Assembly (NCBI GenBank): GCA_013289695.1
Contig: JABCZK010000016.1
Span: 1 to 64,000 of the forward strand
DNA from: Acidobacteriota bacterium
GTDB taxonomy: Bacteria > Acidobacteriota > Terriglobia > Acidiferrales > UBA7541
DNA: 64,000 nucleotides
Direction: 5' to 3'
The first letter of the stretch is position 1; the number at the start of each line of letters is the position of its first letter. Shown here piece after piece: positions 36,480 through 45,866 of the stretch. Under the pieces are notes generated by a model, which saw only the letters and a program-made list of their open reading frames with translations, was not told the DNA's origin and searched no databases. The position numbers were made by a program, and so were the translations under genes.

Positions 36480-38186
36480 TCATTTCTTCTGGTGCTGTGC
36501 CGGCGGAGGCGCACCAAGCAATTCAATCATCGCCACTGCGATAGCATCGGCCGCGACCGTAGCATCGTGCCCTCGCTGCGGATTATTGTTCCCAAAAATA
36601 GAAAAAATCAGCCGCTCACCATGCAACGTGGTGGCAAACCCCGATATCGCCCGCACGTGATCTAGCGCCCCTGTTTTAGCCTCGATCCGGCTGGCAGCAA
36701 CCGTGTCCTTCAGTCGCGTTTCCAGCGTCCCATCCACACCGGCAATCGGAAATGTGCCGATGTAGTCCGCGCCCCACGGCTGCAAGGCGTCGTAGCGCAG
36801 CAATTGCACCACAGCTCGCGGCGTCACCAGATCGTCGCGCGAAAGTCCAGACCCATCTGTGAAAACCACGTCACCATCCGCGACGCCCACCGTCTTCAGA
36901 AAATCCTGCTCCGCCCAAATCCCTGCATCGGTAACTCCAAAGCCCTTTTTCTCGTGCGCCACCGCGCGCAACAATAATTCGGCGTGCAGATTCTGGCTCA
37001 CTTTATTCGTCACGCGCACGATCTCGGAAAGCGGCGGAGAAATATGCACCGCGAAAACAATTGTGTCCGGAGCACGCGGCACCGGCGCCGGACCCAGCAC
37101 CACCGGCGCGTCCGGATAAATTTCCGCCGGCGGTGCATGCAGCACGCGAATCGTTCCAGTGACCCGCACTCCACGCGATTCGAAAATTTGTTGCAGCGCG
37201 AGCGCCGTCGTTTCCGCCGGGTCGGGCATCGCCAGATCCAGTTTCATCGGCGCGTGTCCAAGTGGTATCGAACCACGCAGCAATAGAAATCGCGGCCCCG
37301 GCTGGCGCACCACGCCAAATTCCGGCTTGCCGTCGGCCACGCCCGTCGTAAGTTCATGCCCAAACGTGCCCATTGCAGCAGCAGGCTCAGCAGTAACACT
37401 AGCGGGATCGCCCGCCTGAAGGCCGGGGCTAACTTCCACGGAGATCGAATTGTCGTTGAAGGCAATCGCGCTCACGGGCGCGCCAAATGTGAAAAACAAA
37501 TCTCCCACGCTCCATCCCGGCGGATAAAGATCGTATGGATAGTAGCTGTCGTCCGCGACGATATCGCCGTCAATCTCTTTCAGGCCCTTGGCGATGGCGT
37601 CATCGGCCATCTGCGCTAGAACTTTTTCGACTGGCCCGTCGTGCTCCACCTTTCCGGCGTAAGGAAATTTCCGGTTCGAAAGATCCGGATCGCCGCGCCC
37701 CACGAAGACCAGGTCGCCCAGCAAGCGCCCATCATCTCCGAGCCGCCCCGCGGATTCCAGCGTCGTGCGAAATTGATACGTCGGGCCCAGCGTCGCGAGT
37801 GCCAGCGACGTGGTCACTATTTTCGCGTTCGACGCCGGAGTAAAAAAACGATCGGCGTTGAGCTCGTACAATGTTTCACCCGTGTCGCGATCCGTCACCA
37901 GGACGCCCCAGAGCGTTTTCTCCGCGTGCGCTTCACGCAACGCGGCATCCACGCGCGCGCGAAACCGCGCCACATCCGCCCGCGGCTTCGCGCCGCGCCC
38001 GCCGCTCGATCCTTTCTTCGCAGTGGCGGCCGGCGCGCCCGACTGAGCCTGCGCGCCAGCAATCGCAACAGCCACGGCGCTAAAAATGAACAATGAATTC
38101 CTCAGCAAACCCGCCGCGGAACAACTCCAGCACCGCGCGCGCCGCAAAACATGCCATTGAATTTTCAAAGCAAGCCTGCTCCTCAT
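36480..38186 (-). CDS. dacB: D-alanyl-D-alanine carboxypeptidase/endopeptidase, PBP4 type
   Basis: A 568-residue S13 peptidase that trims or cuts peptidoglycan peptides in the periplasm. The signal segment is SLFIFSAVAVAIAGAQAQ. The catalytic SxxK is Ser119-Lys122 (PASNAK); the second motif reads TDGSGLSRDD and the third AKTGAL. The start ATG 38186 lies 16 nt below a predicted TSS. The gene is divergent from the SYLF gene. Confidence 0.92.
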   Translation of the reverse strand: MRSRLALKIQWHVLRRARCWSCSAAGLLRNSLFIFSAVAVAIAGAQAQSGAPAATAKKGSSGGRGAKPRADVARFRARVDAALREAHAEKTLWGVLVTDRDTGETLYELNADRFFTPASNAKIVTTSLALATLGPTYQFRTTLESAGRLGDDGRLLGDLVFVGRGDPDLSNRKFPYAGKVEHDGPVEKVLAQMADDAIAKGLKEIDGDIVADDSYYPYDLYPPGWSVGDLFFTFGAPVSAIAFNDNSISVEVSPGLQAGDPASVTAEPAAAMGTFGHELTTGVADGKPEFGVVRQPGPRFLLLRGSIPLGHAPMKLDLAMPDPAETTALALQQIFESRGVRVTGTIRVLHAPPAEIYPDAPVVLGPAPVPRAPDTIVFAVHISPPLSEIVRVTNKVSQNLHAELLLRAVAHEKKGFGVTDAGIWAEQDFLKTVGVADGDVVFTDGSGLSRDDLVTPRAVVQLLRYDALQPWGADYIGTFPIAGVDGTLETRLKDTVAASRIEAKTGALDHVRAISGFATTLHGERLIFSIFGNNNPQRGHDATVAADAIAVAMIELLGAPPPAQHQKK

Positions 38187-38207
38187 GCACACCTGCACAG
38201 CGCGAGA

Positions 38208-38213
38208 ATTATA
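38208..38213 (-). promoter_or_regulatory. -10 element for dacB
   Basis: TATAAT on the minus strand, about 22 bp above the dacB ATG. No good -35 is seen at the usual spacing. Confidence 0.45.
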
Positions 38214-38253
38214 TGACATCCTTCGCGCCCGCGCCGGACCCTCGGCTGAAAGG

Positions 38254-38282
38254 TTGCGATTCCTGCGCAAAATTCATATGAT
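38254..38282 (+). promoter_or_regulatory. Promoter for the SYLF protein gene
   Basis: TTGCGA, a 17-bp spacer and TATGAT (5 of 6). The predicted leader of about 22 nt contains AGGAGG before the ATG at 38312. Confidence 0.55.
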
Positions 38283-38311
38283 AGTTGCCCACCCATAGGA
38301 GGGTACATCAT

Positions 38312-39034
38312 ATGAAAAGCAGAGTTCTCTCGGCCCTACTTGTTGCTGCATTGATTGGCCTTCCCGCCGTATTCAGCCCCGCGCTCTCGCACGCGGACGA
38401 TACCACCACCGATCAAGACCGCATTCGCAGCGCCGGCACAGTTCTGAAAGAAATCATGGACATCCCCGACGACATTCCCCAGAGCCTGATTGACAAAGCG
38501 GAGTGCGTGATCGTTTATCCGACCGTGCTCAAGGCCGCATTCATCGTCGGAGCAAGCTATGGCCGCGGTGTCATGACCTGTCGCACCGGCGAACATTTCC
38601 GCGGTCCGTGGAGCGCGCCCTCCATGATGGCTCTCGAAGGCGCCAGCTTCGGATTTCAGGCTGGCGGCCAGGCGACGGACTTCGTCATCCTGGTAATGAA
38701 TGACGGCGGTGCCAACGCCATTCTCGCCAGCAAGGTCAAGCTGGGCGGCGATGCCTCGGTGGCTGCAGGCCCCGTGGGCCGAAACGCCGCAGCAGATACG
38801 GACGTAACCCTGCGCGCGGAGATGCTCACCTACTCGCGCGCCCGCGGTCTGTTTGCGGGAATCTCCCTCGCCGGCTCCACCGTGCGCCCTGACAACGACG
38901 CCAACAGGCGCATCTACGGCAAGGACGTCTCGGCGCGCGATATCGTGCTGCGCGACGCGGTTCGTCCGACGCCAGACGCCAAGCTCTTGCTGGACACTTT
39001 GCGAGCGCATAGTCCCAAGAACTTGTCGAAGTAA
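38312..39034 (+). CDS. Exported SYLF/Ysc84-domain lipid-binding protein
   Basis: A 240-residue protein with a cleavable signal (to about SHA at 28-30). The SYLF domain shows DKAECVIVYPTVLKAAFIVG, GRGVMTCRT, and LLVMN-like FVILVMNDGG. ATG 38312 has AGGAGGGT upstream. A strong terminator follows, so the gene stands alone. The family binds phosphoinositide-like lipids in eukaryotes; the bacterial role is unclear. Confidence 0.9.
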   Translation: MKSRVLSALLVAALIGLPAVFSPALSHADDTTTDQDRIRSAGTVLKEIMDIPDDIPQSLIDKAECVIVYPTVLKAAFIVGASYGRGVMTCRTGEHFRGPWSAPSMMALEGASFGFQAGGQATDFVILVMNDGGANAILASKVKLGGDASVAAGPVGRNAAADTDVTLRAEMLTYSRARGLFAGISLAGSTVRPDNDANRRIYGKDVSARDIVLRDAVRPTPDAKLLLDTLRAHSPKNLSK

Positions 39035-39059
39035 GCGGCTCCGCTTCGACATTCTTCCC

Positions 39060-39095
39060 GCGCCGGAGGCCCGTGCCTCCGGCGCATTTTTCTTT
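39060..39095 (+). terminator. Intrinsic terminator after the SYLF gene
   Basis: Eleven-base perfect stem GCGCCGGAGGC/GCCTCCGGCGC with a CCGT loop, followed by TTTTTCTTT. Confidence 0.9.
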
Positions 39096-39167
39096 CTGCG
39101 CTGCGTGATCTCTGTTTCCGCCAGCCCCCGGGCAGGCAGATGATTGCCATGTGACCAAAGTCCAATC

Positions 39168-39202
39168 TTGACTATTGGTCGGAATTGCCCTATAGTCAAT
39201 CA
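39168..39202 (+). promoter_or_regulatory. Promoter and dyad operator of the TetR-family gene
   Basis: TTGACT (39168-39173), a 17-bp spacer and TATAGT (39191-39196): a near-consensus promoter. TTGACTAT and ATAGTCAA form an inverted repeat that covers both boxes, as expected for an autorepressor site. The predicted TSS falls on or next to the ATG at 39202, so the transcript would be leaderless. Confidence 0.7.
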
Positions 39203-39900
39203 TGGCGTCCCCAGTGAAGGCCGCTCCTCGATCCTCTGTCTCTCGGCCAGTCAAAGCCGCGCCCCGCGCCGGCCGCCGCGAACGCCATCGTAATGAGACC
39301 CGCGACCGCCTCTACCGCGCCGCCCTCGCTCTTTTCGCCGAACGTGGTTTCCTGGAAACGACCGTGGAGGACATCACCGAAGCGGCCGATGTAGGTAAGG
39401 GGACCTTTTTCAATTATTTCCCCACCAAGGAGCACATCCTGGCCGAATTCGGCGGCCAGCGCACCGCCGCGGTGGAACGCACGCTCCTGCAAGCACGCGC
39501 GACAAAAGGACCCGTGCTCGACGTATTTCGCGAACTCGTGGGAGACGCCGTGGGCCAGGCCGATAAAAGCCCTGCACTGCTGCGCGCAATCTTCGCGGCG
39601 CACGCTTCCTGCACTTCCGTCCGCGCAGAACTGGTAAAGCGCAGCCACGTGGGCCGCCGCATCCTGGCGCAGATTTTTCTGCTGGCGCAAGAACGCGGCG
39701 AAATCAGGCGCGACATTCCGGCAATGGACCTGGCGCGCATGACCCAGCGAATCTTCATGGGCGTCACCATGAGCTGGGCTATCAAGCCCGATTCCACGCT
39801 GCGCAAAACCGCCGAACAGATTTGGGACTTCATCCAGCCGAACTTGTTACCCGCCGAACCCCGTGCCGCGCGCAAGCGGCCGCGGAGATCGAAAGCGTGA
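39202..39900 (+). CDS. TetR family transcriptional regulator
   Basis: A 232-residue repressor-type protein. A basic N-terminal tail (1-30) precedes the HTH domain (about 33-80: LYRAALALFAERGFLETTVE, ITEAADVGKGTFFNYFPTKE). The ligand-binding C-terminal domain is all helical, and the C-terminal tail is basic. It lies immediately upstream of and is co-oriented with TolC/EmrA/EmrB-type efflux genes. It probably represses both itself and the pump until a toxic ligand binds. Confidence 0.92.
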   Translation: MASPVKAAPRSSVSRPVKAAPRAGRRERHRNETRDRLYRAALALFAERGFLETTVEDITEAADVGKGTFFNYFPTKEHILAEFGGQRTAAVERTLLQARATKGPVLDVFRELVGDAVGQADKSPALLRAIFAAHASCTSVRAELVKRSHVGRRILAQIFLLAQERGEIRRDIPAMDLARMTQRIFMGVTMSWAIKPDSTLRKTAEQIWDFIQPNLLPAEPRAARKRPRRSKA

Positions 39901-39998
39901 TCAACCCCATCCAGGCTGTGACACTTGATGGAAACTTCGCCGAGTCTTCGCATCGCTCCGCTTCATCCAATTTGGGATGCCCGGGGCAGGAGGAATCC

Positions 39999-41471
39999 GT
40001 GATAGCTCGACCGCTGCGATTCTTGATCCTTGTAATTCTGCTCTCATTCGCGGCTGGGCACGCTCGTGCACAGGCAGTCGCCGGTCCTGCCCCTGCTCCG
40101 GTGTCCTCTAGTTCGAGCAGCAGCGTGAGCAACAGTGCTCCCGCGGCTCCCCAAGCCCAAAGCTCATTCCAAGGCAGCGTGCCCGGAAAATTGGAACCGG
40201 GCGTGCTCCAGATTTCTCTGCAAGGCGCGATTGACCGCGGCTTGAAGACCAATCTGGGACTGCTCCTTTCGGATCAGGATGTCGGTTCGGCAAGAGGTGC
40301 GCGCTGGAAAAAATTGAGCTCGCTGCTCCCCAATATCACCACCAGCAGTTACGTGGACGGTTCGCAGGTGGACCTCGCGGAATTCGGATTTAACTCGATT
40401 CCCGGCGTGAACATTCCAACCATCATCGGGCCCTTCGGCTACTACGATTCACGCGCATACTTAAATCAATCTCTGCTCGATCTGAACGCCCTGAATAACA
40501 CTCACGTGGCGACGCAAAATTTGAAAGCCGCGCAGTACACCGCTAAAGACGCGCGCGATCTGGTCGTGCTCGCCGTCGGCTATAATTATTTGCAAGCCAT
40601 CGCCGACGCTTCGCGTATCGAATCCGTTTCCGCGCAAGTGAACACCGCGCAGGCTCTTTACAACCAGGCGGCCGATCAAGTGAACGCCGGCACTTCTCCA
40701 GCGATCGACGGCCTGCGCGCTCAAGTGGAACTGAAAACGCGCCAGCAACAGCTCATCCAGTCCAAAAATGATTTTGCAATCCAGAAACTCACTCTGGCGC
40801 GCGTCATCGGCCTCGCCGCCGGACAGCAATACGAGCTCACCGACAAATCGCCCTACGAACCATTCACCGCAATGACCCTTGACGAAGCACTGCGACGCGC
40901 CTACGCCTCGCGCTCTGATTTCATGGCCGCCAGCGCCACCGTGCGCGCCGCGGAATATACGAAAAAAGCGGCGCGCGCCGAATACTTTCCCTCACTTTCA
41001 TTCGGCGCAGATTACGGCGTCGCCGGCACCTACTCCACTCTCGCCACGCACGGCGTCTTCGATGTGCGCGGCACGCTGAACTTTCCCATTTTTCAGGGCG
41101 GCAAAGTGCACGGCGACGAACTGCAAGCCGACGCGCAGCTCGAGCAGGCTCGCCAGCGCCTGGAAAATATTCGCGGGCAGATCGACGCGGACGTGCGCAC
41201 GGCCTTCTTGAATTTGCAGTCTTCCGCCGAACAGGTGGAAGTCGCGAAAAGCAACATCGACTTGGCGCAGCAGACTCTGGACCAGTCGCGCGATCGCTTC
41301 GCGGCCGGCGTCGCGGACACGGTGGAAGTAGTGCAGGCCCAGGAGCAAGTAGCCACCGCGAACGACAGTTATATTTCCAGTCTTTATAGCTATAACTACG
41401 CGAAAATTTCCCTGGCACGCGCGGTGGGCCTGGCGGAAGCAAGCGTAAAAGAATATTTCAAAGGAAAATAA
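39999..41471 (+). CDS. TolC family outer-membrane efflux protein
   Basis: A 490-residue outer-membrane channel. GTG 39999 has AGGAGG six bases upstream and gives a signal peptide (FLILVILLSFAAGHARAQA), then a Ser/Pro-rich linker. Two TolC repeats follow, with LNQSLLDLNALNNT, FPIFQGGKVHGDEL and long coiled helices (VRTAFLNLQSSAEQVEVA). It starts 99 bp after the regulator stop and is followed by the adaptor gene after three bases. Confidence 0.93.
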   Translation: MIARPLRFLILVILLSFAAGHARAQAVAGPAPAPVSSSSSSSVSNSAPAAPQAQSSFQGSVPGKLEPGVLQISLQGAIDRGLKTNLGLLLSDQDVGSARGARWKKLSSLLPNITTSSYVDGSQVDLAEFGFNSIPGVNIPTIIGPFGYYDSRAYLNQSLLDLNALNNTHVATQNLKAAQYTAKDARDLVVLAVGYNYLQAIADASRIESVSAQVNTAQALYNQAADQVNAGTSPAIDGLRAQVELKTRQQQLIQSKNDFAIQKLTLARVIGLAAGQQYELTDKSPYEPFTAMTLDEALRRAYASRSDFMAASATVRAAEYTKKAARAEYFPSLSFGADYGVAGTYSTLATHGVFDVRGTLNFPIFQGGKVHGDELQADAQLEQARQRLENIRGQIDADVRTAFLNLQSSAEQVEVAKSNIDLAQQTLDQSRDRFAAGVADTVEVVQAQEQVATANDSYISSLYSYNYAKISLARAVGLAEASVKEYFKGK

Positions 41472-41474
41472 CCC

Positions 41475-42749
41475 ATGGCGCAGAAAACCGAAATCGATCT
41501 TCCGGCAAATCCTCCCGCTGCGGAAAAGCAGCCTCCTGCCGAAACTCATTCGGCCTCGCCGCCTCCCGCTCGCTCCGAAAGTTATTTCAAACTGCATCCG
41601 CGCGCGCCCATGTATTTGGCGATCGCCGCCGTCCTGCTCCTGGTTGCGAGTTTCTTTACCTATCGTTATTTTTCGATGTACGAAACCACCGATGACGCCG
41701 AAGTGGATGGCCATCTGATGCCTCTCAGCGCGCGCATCACCGGTTACGTCATCAAAGTGAACGTGGATGACAATCAGTACGTGGACGCCGGAACCGTGCT
41801 CGCCGAAATTGATCCCCGCGATTATCAAGTCGCGCTGGATCAGGCCAACGCGTCACTGGCCGACGCCCAAGCCACCGCGCAAGCCCTGAATATCAACGTC
41901 CCCATCACCTCCGTGAATTCCGACAGCCAGATTTCGTCGACGGAAGCGGACGTCGAAAACGCGCGCGCCGGAATTTCCGTCGCCCAGGATCAATTCAGCG
42001 CCGCAAAATCCCAGCTCGATCAGGCTCAAGCCAACGACGTGAAAGCGCAAAACGACCTGATTCGCTACAAACAGCTCGTGGACAAGCAGGAAATTTCCCA
42101 GCAGCTGTACGACCAGGCTGTCGCCGCGGCCAAAGCGAACAGCGCAGCAGTCGCTTCAGCTCACGCTTCGGCCACTGCAGCAGAGCAGCAAGTAACCCAA
42201 GCGCGCAGCAGGCTCGCGCAAGCCGATGCGAATTATCGCAACGCGCAAACCGGACCGCGGCAAGTAGCTTCCACGCGCGCTCGCGCGCTATCCGCTGACG
42301 CCACCGTGCAACAAAAACAAGCCGCGGTCGAACAGGCGCAACTGAATCTTCAGTACACGAAAATCATCGCTCCCGTGAACGGCGTGGTCAGCAAAAACGC
42401 TGAAGTCGGCATGAACGTGCAACCGGGCCAGCAACTCTTCGCCATCGTCCCGCTCGACGAAGTCTGGGTCACCGCGAATTACAAGGAAACGCAACTAAAA
42501 TACATGCGGCCCGGACAGTCAGCGGAAATTAAAGTGGACGCCAATGGCCGCACCTACCAGGCCCACGTGGATAGCATCGCCGGCTCCAGCGGCGCGCGCA
42601 CCAGCCTGCTGCCGCCGGAAAATGCCACGGGAAATTATGTGAAAGTGGTGCAGCGCATCCCCGTAAAAATCGTCCTCGATAAGGGACAAAACAGCGATCA
42701 CTACTTGCGCCTGGGAATGTCCGTCGAACCGAAAGTCAGAGTGAAATAA
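41475..42749 (+). CDS. HlyD/EmrA-type membrane fusion protein
   Basis: A 424-residue periplasmic adaptor. One membrane anchor (about 52-72), a lipoyl half-motif (DDAEVDGHLMPLSARITGYV), a long coiled hairpin (about 140-290), then the second lipoyl half (IIAPVNGVVSKNAEVGMNV) and a beta-barrel. It links the MFS pump in the inner membrane to the TolC channel. Confidence 0.94.
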   Translation: MAQKTEIDLPANPPAAEKQPPAETHSASPPPARSESYFKLHPRAPMYLAIAAVLLLVASFFTYRYFSMYETTDDAEVDGHLMPLSARITGYVIKVNVDDNQYVDAGTVLAEIDPRDYQVALDQANASLADAQATAQALNINVPITSVNSDSQISSTEADVENARAGISVAQDQFSAAKSQLDQAQANDVKAQNDLIRYKQLVDKQEISQQLYDQAVAAAKANSAAVASAHASATAAEQQVTQARSRLAQADANYRNAQTGPRQVASTRARALSADATVQQKQAAVEQAQLNLQYTKIIAPVNGVVSKNAEVGMNVQPGQQLFAIVPLDEVWVTANYKETQLKYMRPGQSAEIKVDANGRTYQAHVDSIAGSSGARTSLLPPENATGNYVKVVQRIPVKIVLDKGQNSDHYLRLGMSVEPKVRVK

Positions 42750-42750
42750 A

Positions 42751-44340
42751 TTGGGCGCTGCCGCAATCCCGCTCGATTCCGCCTGGCGTCCGCGTCCGGT
42801 TATTAATCCGTGGATCATCGCGCTCACGGTCACGCTCGCGACGTTCATGGAGGTTCTCGACACCAGCGTCGCGAACGTCGCCCTCCCGCACATCGCCGGC
42901 AGCCTTTCCGCCGGCCAGGACGAGAGCACCTGGGTTCTCACTTCCTACCTGGTTTCGAACGCTATCATTCTCCCGATGAGCGGTTGGTTTTCGCAACTCA
43001 TCGGCCGCAAGCGTTTTTACATGTCCTGCGTCGCGGTCTTCACCATCAGCTCGTTTCTCTGCGGCCTGGCGCCCAATCTCAGCATGCTGATTGTCTTCCG
43101 CGTGCTGCAGGGCATCGGCGGCGGCGGACTGCAACCCAGCGAACAAGCGATTCTCGCCGACACTTTCGAGCCGCGAAAACGCGGCATGGCTTTCGCCGTC
43201 TACGGCATGGCGGTGGTGCTGGCCCCGGCCATCGGTCCCACGCTCGGCGGATGGATCACCGACAACTTCAACTGGCGCTGGATTTTCTTCATCAATATTC
43301 CCGTCGGCATTATTTCGCTGCTGCTCACCAACATGCTCATCAGCGATCCCCCCTACATGAAGAAGGAAAAACGCACCGGCTTCCACATTGATTACATCGG
43401 CCTCGGCCTGCTCGCGCTCGGCCTCGGCGCCCTGCAAGTCGTGCTCGACAAGGGCCAGCGCGACGATTGGTTCGGCTCAAACTTCATCGTGATAATGACC
43501 GTCATCAGCGTTGTCGCCCTCATCGCTGTCGTTATCTGGGAGTGGCGCCACGAACATCCCATCATCGATTTACATTTATTCAAGATCCGTTCCTTCGGCA
43601 TCGGCAACATGCTGATGTTCATGGTCGGCTTCGCGCTGCTTTCCAGCACGGTGCTCTTGCCGCAATTTGCCCAGGAATTATTAGGCTACACGGCGCAAAG
43701 AGCGGGCCTCGCCTTGATGCCCGGAGGAATCGCGATTATTTTATGCATGCCATTCGTCGGCTATCTGCTCGGCCACACCGACGCGCGCCGCCTTCTTTTA
43801 TTCGGCCTCACCATGGTTTCGTTTTCCCTGATTCACATGACCAATTTCGACACCGCCATTGATTTCCGCACCCTGGCGACCGCGCGCGTATTTCAGGCCA
43901 TGGGCCTCGCATTTCTGTTCGTGCCCATCAACACCGCCGCATACGCCTTCATCCCGCCCGGCAAAAATAACGCAGCCTCCGGACTCATCAACCTCGCGCG
44001 CAATATCGGCGGCAGCGTCGGCATTTCGTTCGTCACCACCATGCTCGCGCGACGCGCGCAAGTGCATCAATCCAATCTCACCGCCCGGCTCAATTCTGGA
44101 AACGGCCAATTCCAGGCTGCGCTTGCGAACATCACGCACCTGCTGACCTCCCGCGGCTCCAGCCCCGCTGAAGCCGCTCGCCAAGCCTACGGAATGATAG
44201 CCTTCAATTTGAACCGCCAAGCCACCATGCTCGCTTACATTGACAACTTCTGGATTCTCGGCATCTGCGTCGCCGCCATGATTCCCTTCGTCTTCCTCAT
44301 GAAGAAAGTAAAACCCGGCGGCCCAATGGCGGTACACTAG
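42751..44340 (+). CDS. DHA2 (EmrB/QacA) family MFS drug exporter
   Basis: A 529-residue transporter with 14 membrane helices, started at TTG 42751, one base after the adaptor stop. The family motif is FMEVLDTSVANVALPHIAG in helix 1, then GWFSQLIGRKRFY. Together with the TolC and EmrA-like proteins it forms a proton-driven tripartite pump. The drug specificity cannot be read. Confidence 0.95.
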   Translation: MGAAAIPLDSAWRPRPVINPWIIALTVTLATFMEVLDTSVANVALPHIAGSLSAGQDESTWVLTSYLVSNAIILPMSGWFSQLIGRKRFYMSCVAVFTISSFLCGLAPNLSMLIVFRVLQGIGGGGLQPSEQAILADTFEPRKRGMAFAVYGMAVVLAPAIGPTLGGWITDNFNWRWIFFINIPVGIISLLLTNMLISDPPYMKKEKRTGFHIDYIGLGLLALGLGALQVVLDKGQRDDWFGSNFIVIMTVISVVALIAVVIWEWRHEHPIIDLHLFKIRSFGIGNMLMFMVGFALLSSTVLLPQFAQELLGYTAQRAGLALMPGGIAIILCMPFVGYLLGHTDARRLLLFGLTMVSFSLIHMTNFDTAIDFRTLATARVFQAMGLAFLFVPINTAAYAFIPPGKNNAASGLINLARNIGGSVGISFVTTMLARRAQVHQSNLTARLNSGNGQFQAALANITHLLTSRGSSPAEAARQAYGMIAFNLNRQATMLAYIDNFWILGICVAAMIPFVFLMKKVKPGGPMAVH

Positions 44341-44358
44341 GCCCCCAAGGGGCCAGTG

Positions 44359-45006
44359 ATGTCTGTAAAAATCATCACCCTCGAGCGGGAATACGGCAGC
44401 GGCGGCTCGCTCATCGCCAGAACTCTCGCCGAACGCCTCGGCTGGAAACTCTGGGACGAGGAAATCACCGCCGAAATCGCTCGCGCTGCCAATATCGATC
44501 ATCGCGAAGCCCAGCGCTGCGACGAGCGCGTGGATCCCTTCCTCTATCGCTTGTTCAAAGTTTACGCGCGCGGCAGCTACGAGCGAACGCTTGGCATCGG
44601 CGGCTCGCGGGTATTTGACACCGATTGCATGGTCGAGATGCTGCAGAAGGTGATTGACGATGTGGCTTCGCGCGGCAAGTGCGTCATCGTCGGACGCGGC
44701 TCGCCCTATTTTCTGCGCAACCGGCCCGATGCTTTCCACGTTTTCATTTACGCTTCCGACGAAGAAAAAGTCCGCCGCATCAAATCCATCGGCAAGACGG
44801 AGAAGGAGGCGCAACAGCTCGTCGCCGAGGTGGATCGCGACCGCGCCGATTTCATCCGCCACTATTTCGGCAAGCAATGGCCGCATCGCCCGCTCTACAA
44901 CATCATGATCAATTCAAAATTCGGCGATGAGTTTGTGATCGAATCCATCCTGCAAAATGTCGAAGCCCTCGAACGGCATCAAGCCCTGCACGGCGTCACT
45001 GCCTAG
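44359..45006 (+). CDS. Cytidylate-kinase-like protein
   Basis: A 215-residue P-loop protein. The P-loop-like segment near the start reads REYGSGGSLIARTLAERLGW (GSGGS rather than the full GxxGxGK). A lid-like region has GRGSPYFLRN and DRDRADFIRHYFGKQW. This is the widespread AAK_like cytidylate-kinase-like family, whose substrate is not known to be CMP. GTG 44356 is an alternative start. It lies 18 bp after the efflux pump gene and may be part of that operon. Confidence 0.85.
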   Translation: MSVKIITLEREYGSGGSLIARTLAERLGWKLWDEEITAEIARAANIDHREAQRCDERVDPFLYRLFKVYARGSYERTLGIGGSRVFDTDCMVEMLQKVIDDVASRGKCVIVGRGSPYFLRNRPDAFHVFIYASDEEKVRRIKSIGKTEKEAQQLVAEVDRDRADFIRHYFGKQWPHRPLYNIMINSKFGDEFVIESILQNVEALERHQALHGVTA

Positions 45007-45167
45007 CGAATTTCATCACACTCTGGAAGGAGCTTTCCCGCACACCGAGGGTTTTCAGCTGAAGGCGATCGCCATCGCAGCGACTAAATTGCAGAGCTGA
45101 ATGATTCCGCTTGCGAGCTGGAGCTTTTTTGATTTTGTGCTGCCTGAATTCGAACTGCTCGCGCGGC

Positions 45168-45866
45168 CTACTCCTGATCCACTTTAGGGTCGAGCAGCTT
45201 GGCTTTGGCGATATCGGCCTTGCCGCCTGATTTATCGCCTCGCTTCTGCCTAGCCAATCCGCGGACGTAGTACGCATAGGCGTCGTCGGGATCGAGCTTG
45301 ATGGCCTGCTCGCAGTCCTGGATGGCAAGGTCGTATTGCGCTTTTTCTCTGTAGGCGTTTGCCCGCAATCCGTACGTCCGTGCGTCGTTAGCATGGAGCC
45401 TGATGGCTTGCGTCAAATCCTCGATGGCGGGATCGAATTCTTTTTTATGGCTGTGGGCGTGTCCGCGATCCGCGAACGCGTTTGCGTTATTCGGGTCGAG
45501 CTTCAGGGCATTGTCGTAATCTGCGATGGCCCGATCGAATTCCCCTTTCTGTTCCAACGCGAACCCGCGACGCCAGAAAGCCTCGGCGCTCTGCGGATTA
45601 TCTTTGATCGCCTGGTCGTAGTCCCGTATGGCAATGTCAAATTGGCCGTTTTTGGCGAGTGCATTGCCGCGATTCAGAAAAACGATGGCGAGAGTTTCGG
45701 GCGTCTCCTGCCCCGATTCGATCAACGCGGTGCAGCCGAACATCTTACGCCCGACATCATCGCCCTTGCACAAGGCCAGATTCTGGTCGCGGACGCTCTG
45801 TGCCCTCGCGCCGCCCGCCAGTAAAGTGCCGGCGGCAAGAAAGACTGCTAAGGCGCGGCCGTGCAT
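45168..45866 (-). CDS. Exported TPR-repeat protein
   Basis: A 232-residue protein from ATG 45866 with a signal peptide (ALAVFLAAGTLLAGGARAQS). Four to five TPR units follow, each with the pattern AF..RG.A...K..FD.AI.D...A..LDP (for example AEAFWRRGFALEQKGEFDRA). The C-terminus is Lys/Asp-rich. The frame continues upstream to 46256 but overlaps the VOC gene, so the short form is preferred. A convergent neighbour is the kinase-like gene. Confidence 0.85.
   Translation of the reverse strand: MHGRALAVFLAAGTLLAGGARAQSVRDQNLALCKGDDVGRKMFGCTALIESGQETPETLAIVFLNRGNALAKNGQFDIAIRDYDQAIKDNPQSAEAFWRRGFALEQKGEFDRAIADYDNALKLDPNNANAFADRGHAHSHKKEFDPAIEDLTQAIRLHANDARTYGLRANAYREKAQYDLAIQDCEQAIKLDPDDAYAYYVRGLARQKRGDKSGGKADIAKAKLLDPKVDQE

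Noticed and set aside
36368-36526. N-terminal extension of MutS2
   Set aside because: Would overlap the dacB end, has no family similarity, and a GTG with a Shine-Dalgarno sequence lies at 36367.
44340-44355. GGCCCC/GGGGCC hairpin after emrB as terminator
   Set aside because: Stem is only six bases, no T tract, and it directly precedes the next co-oriented gene.
43798-44886. Minus-strand frame opposite emrB and the kinase-like gene
   Set aside because: Crosses two convincing plus-strand genes and shows no motif.
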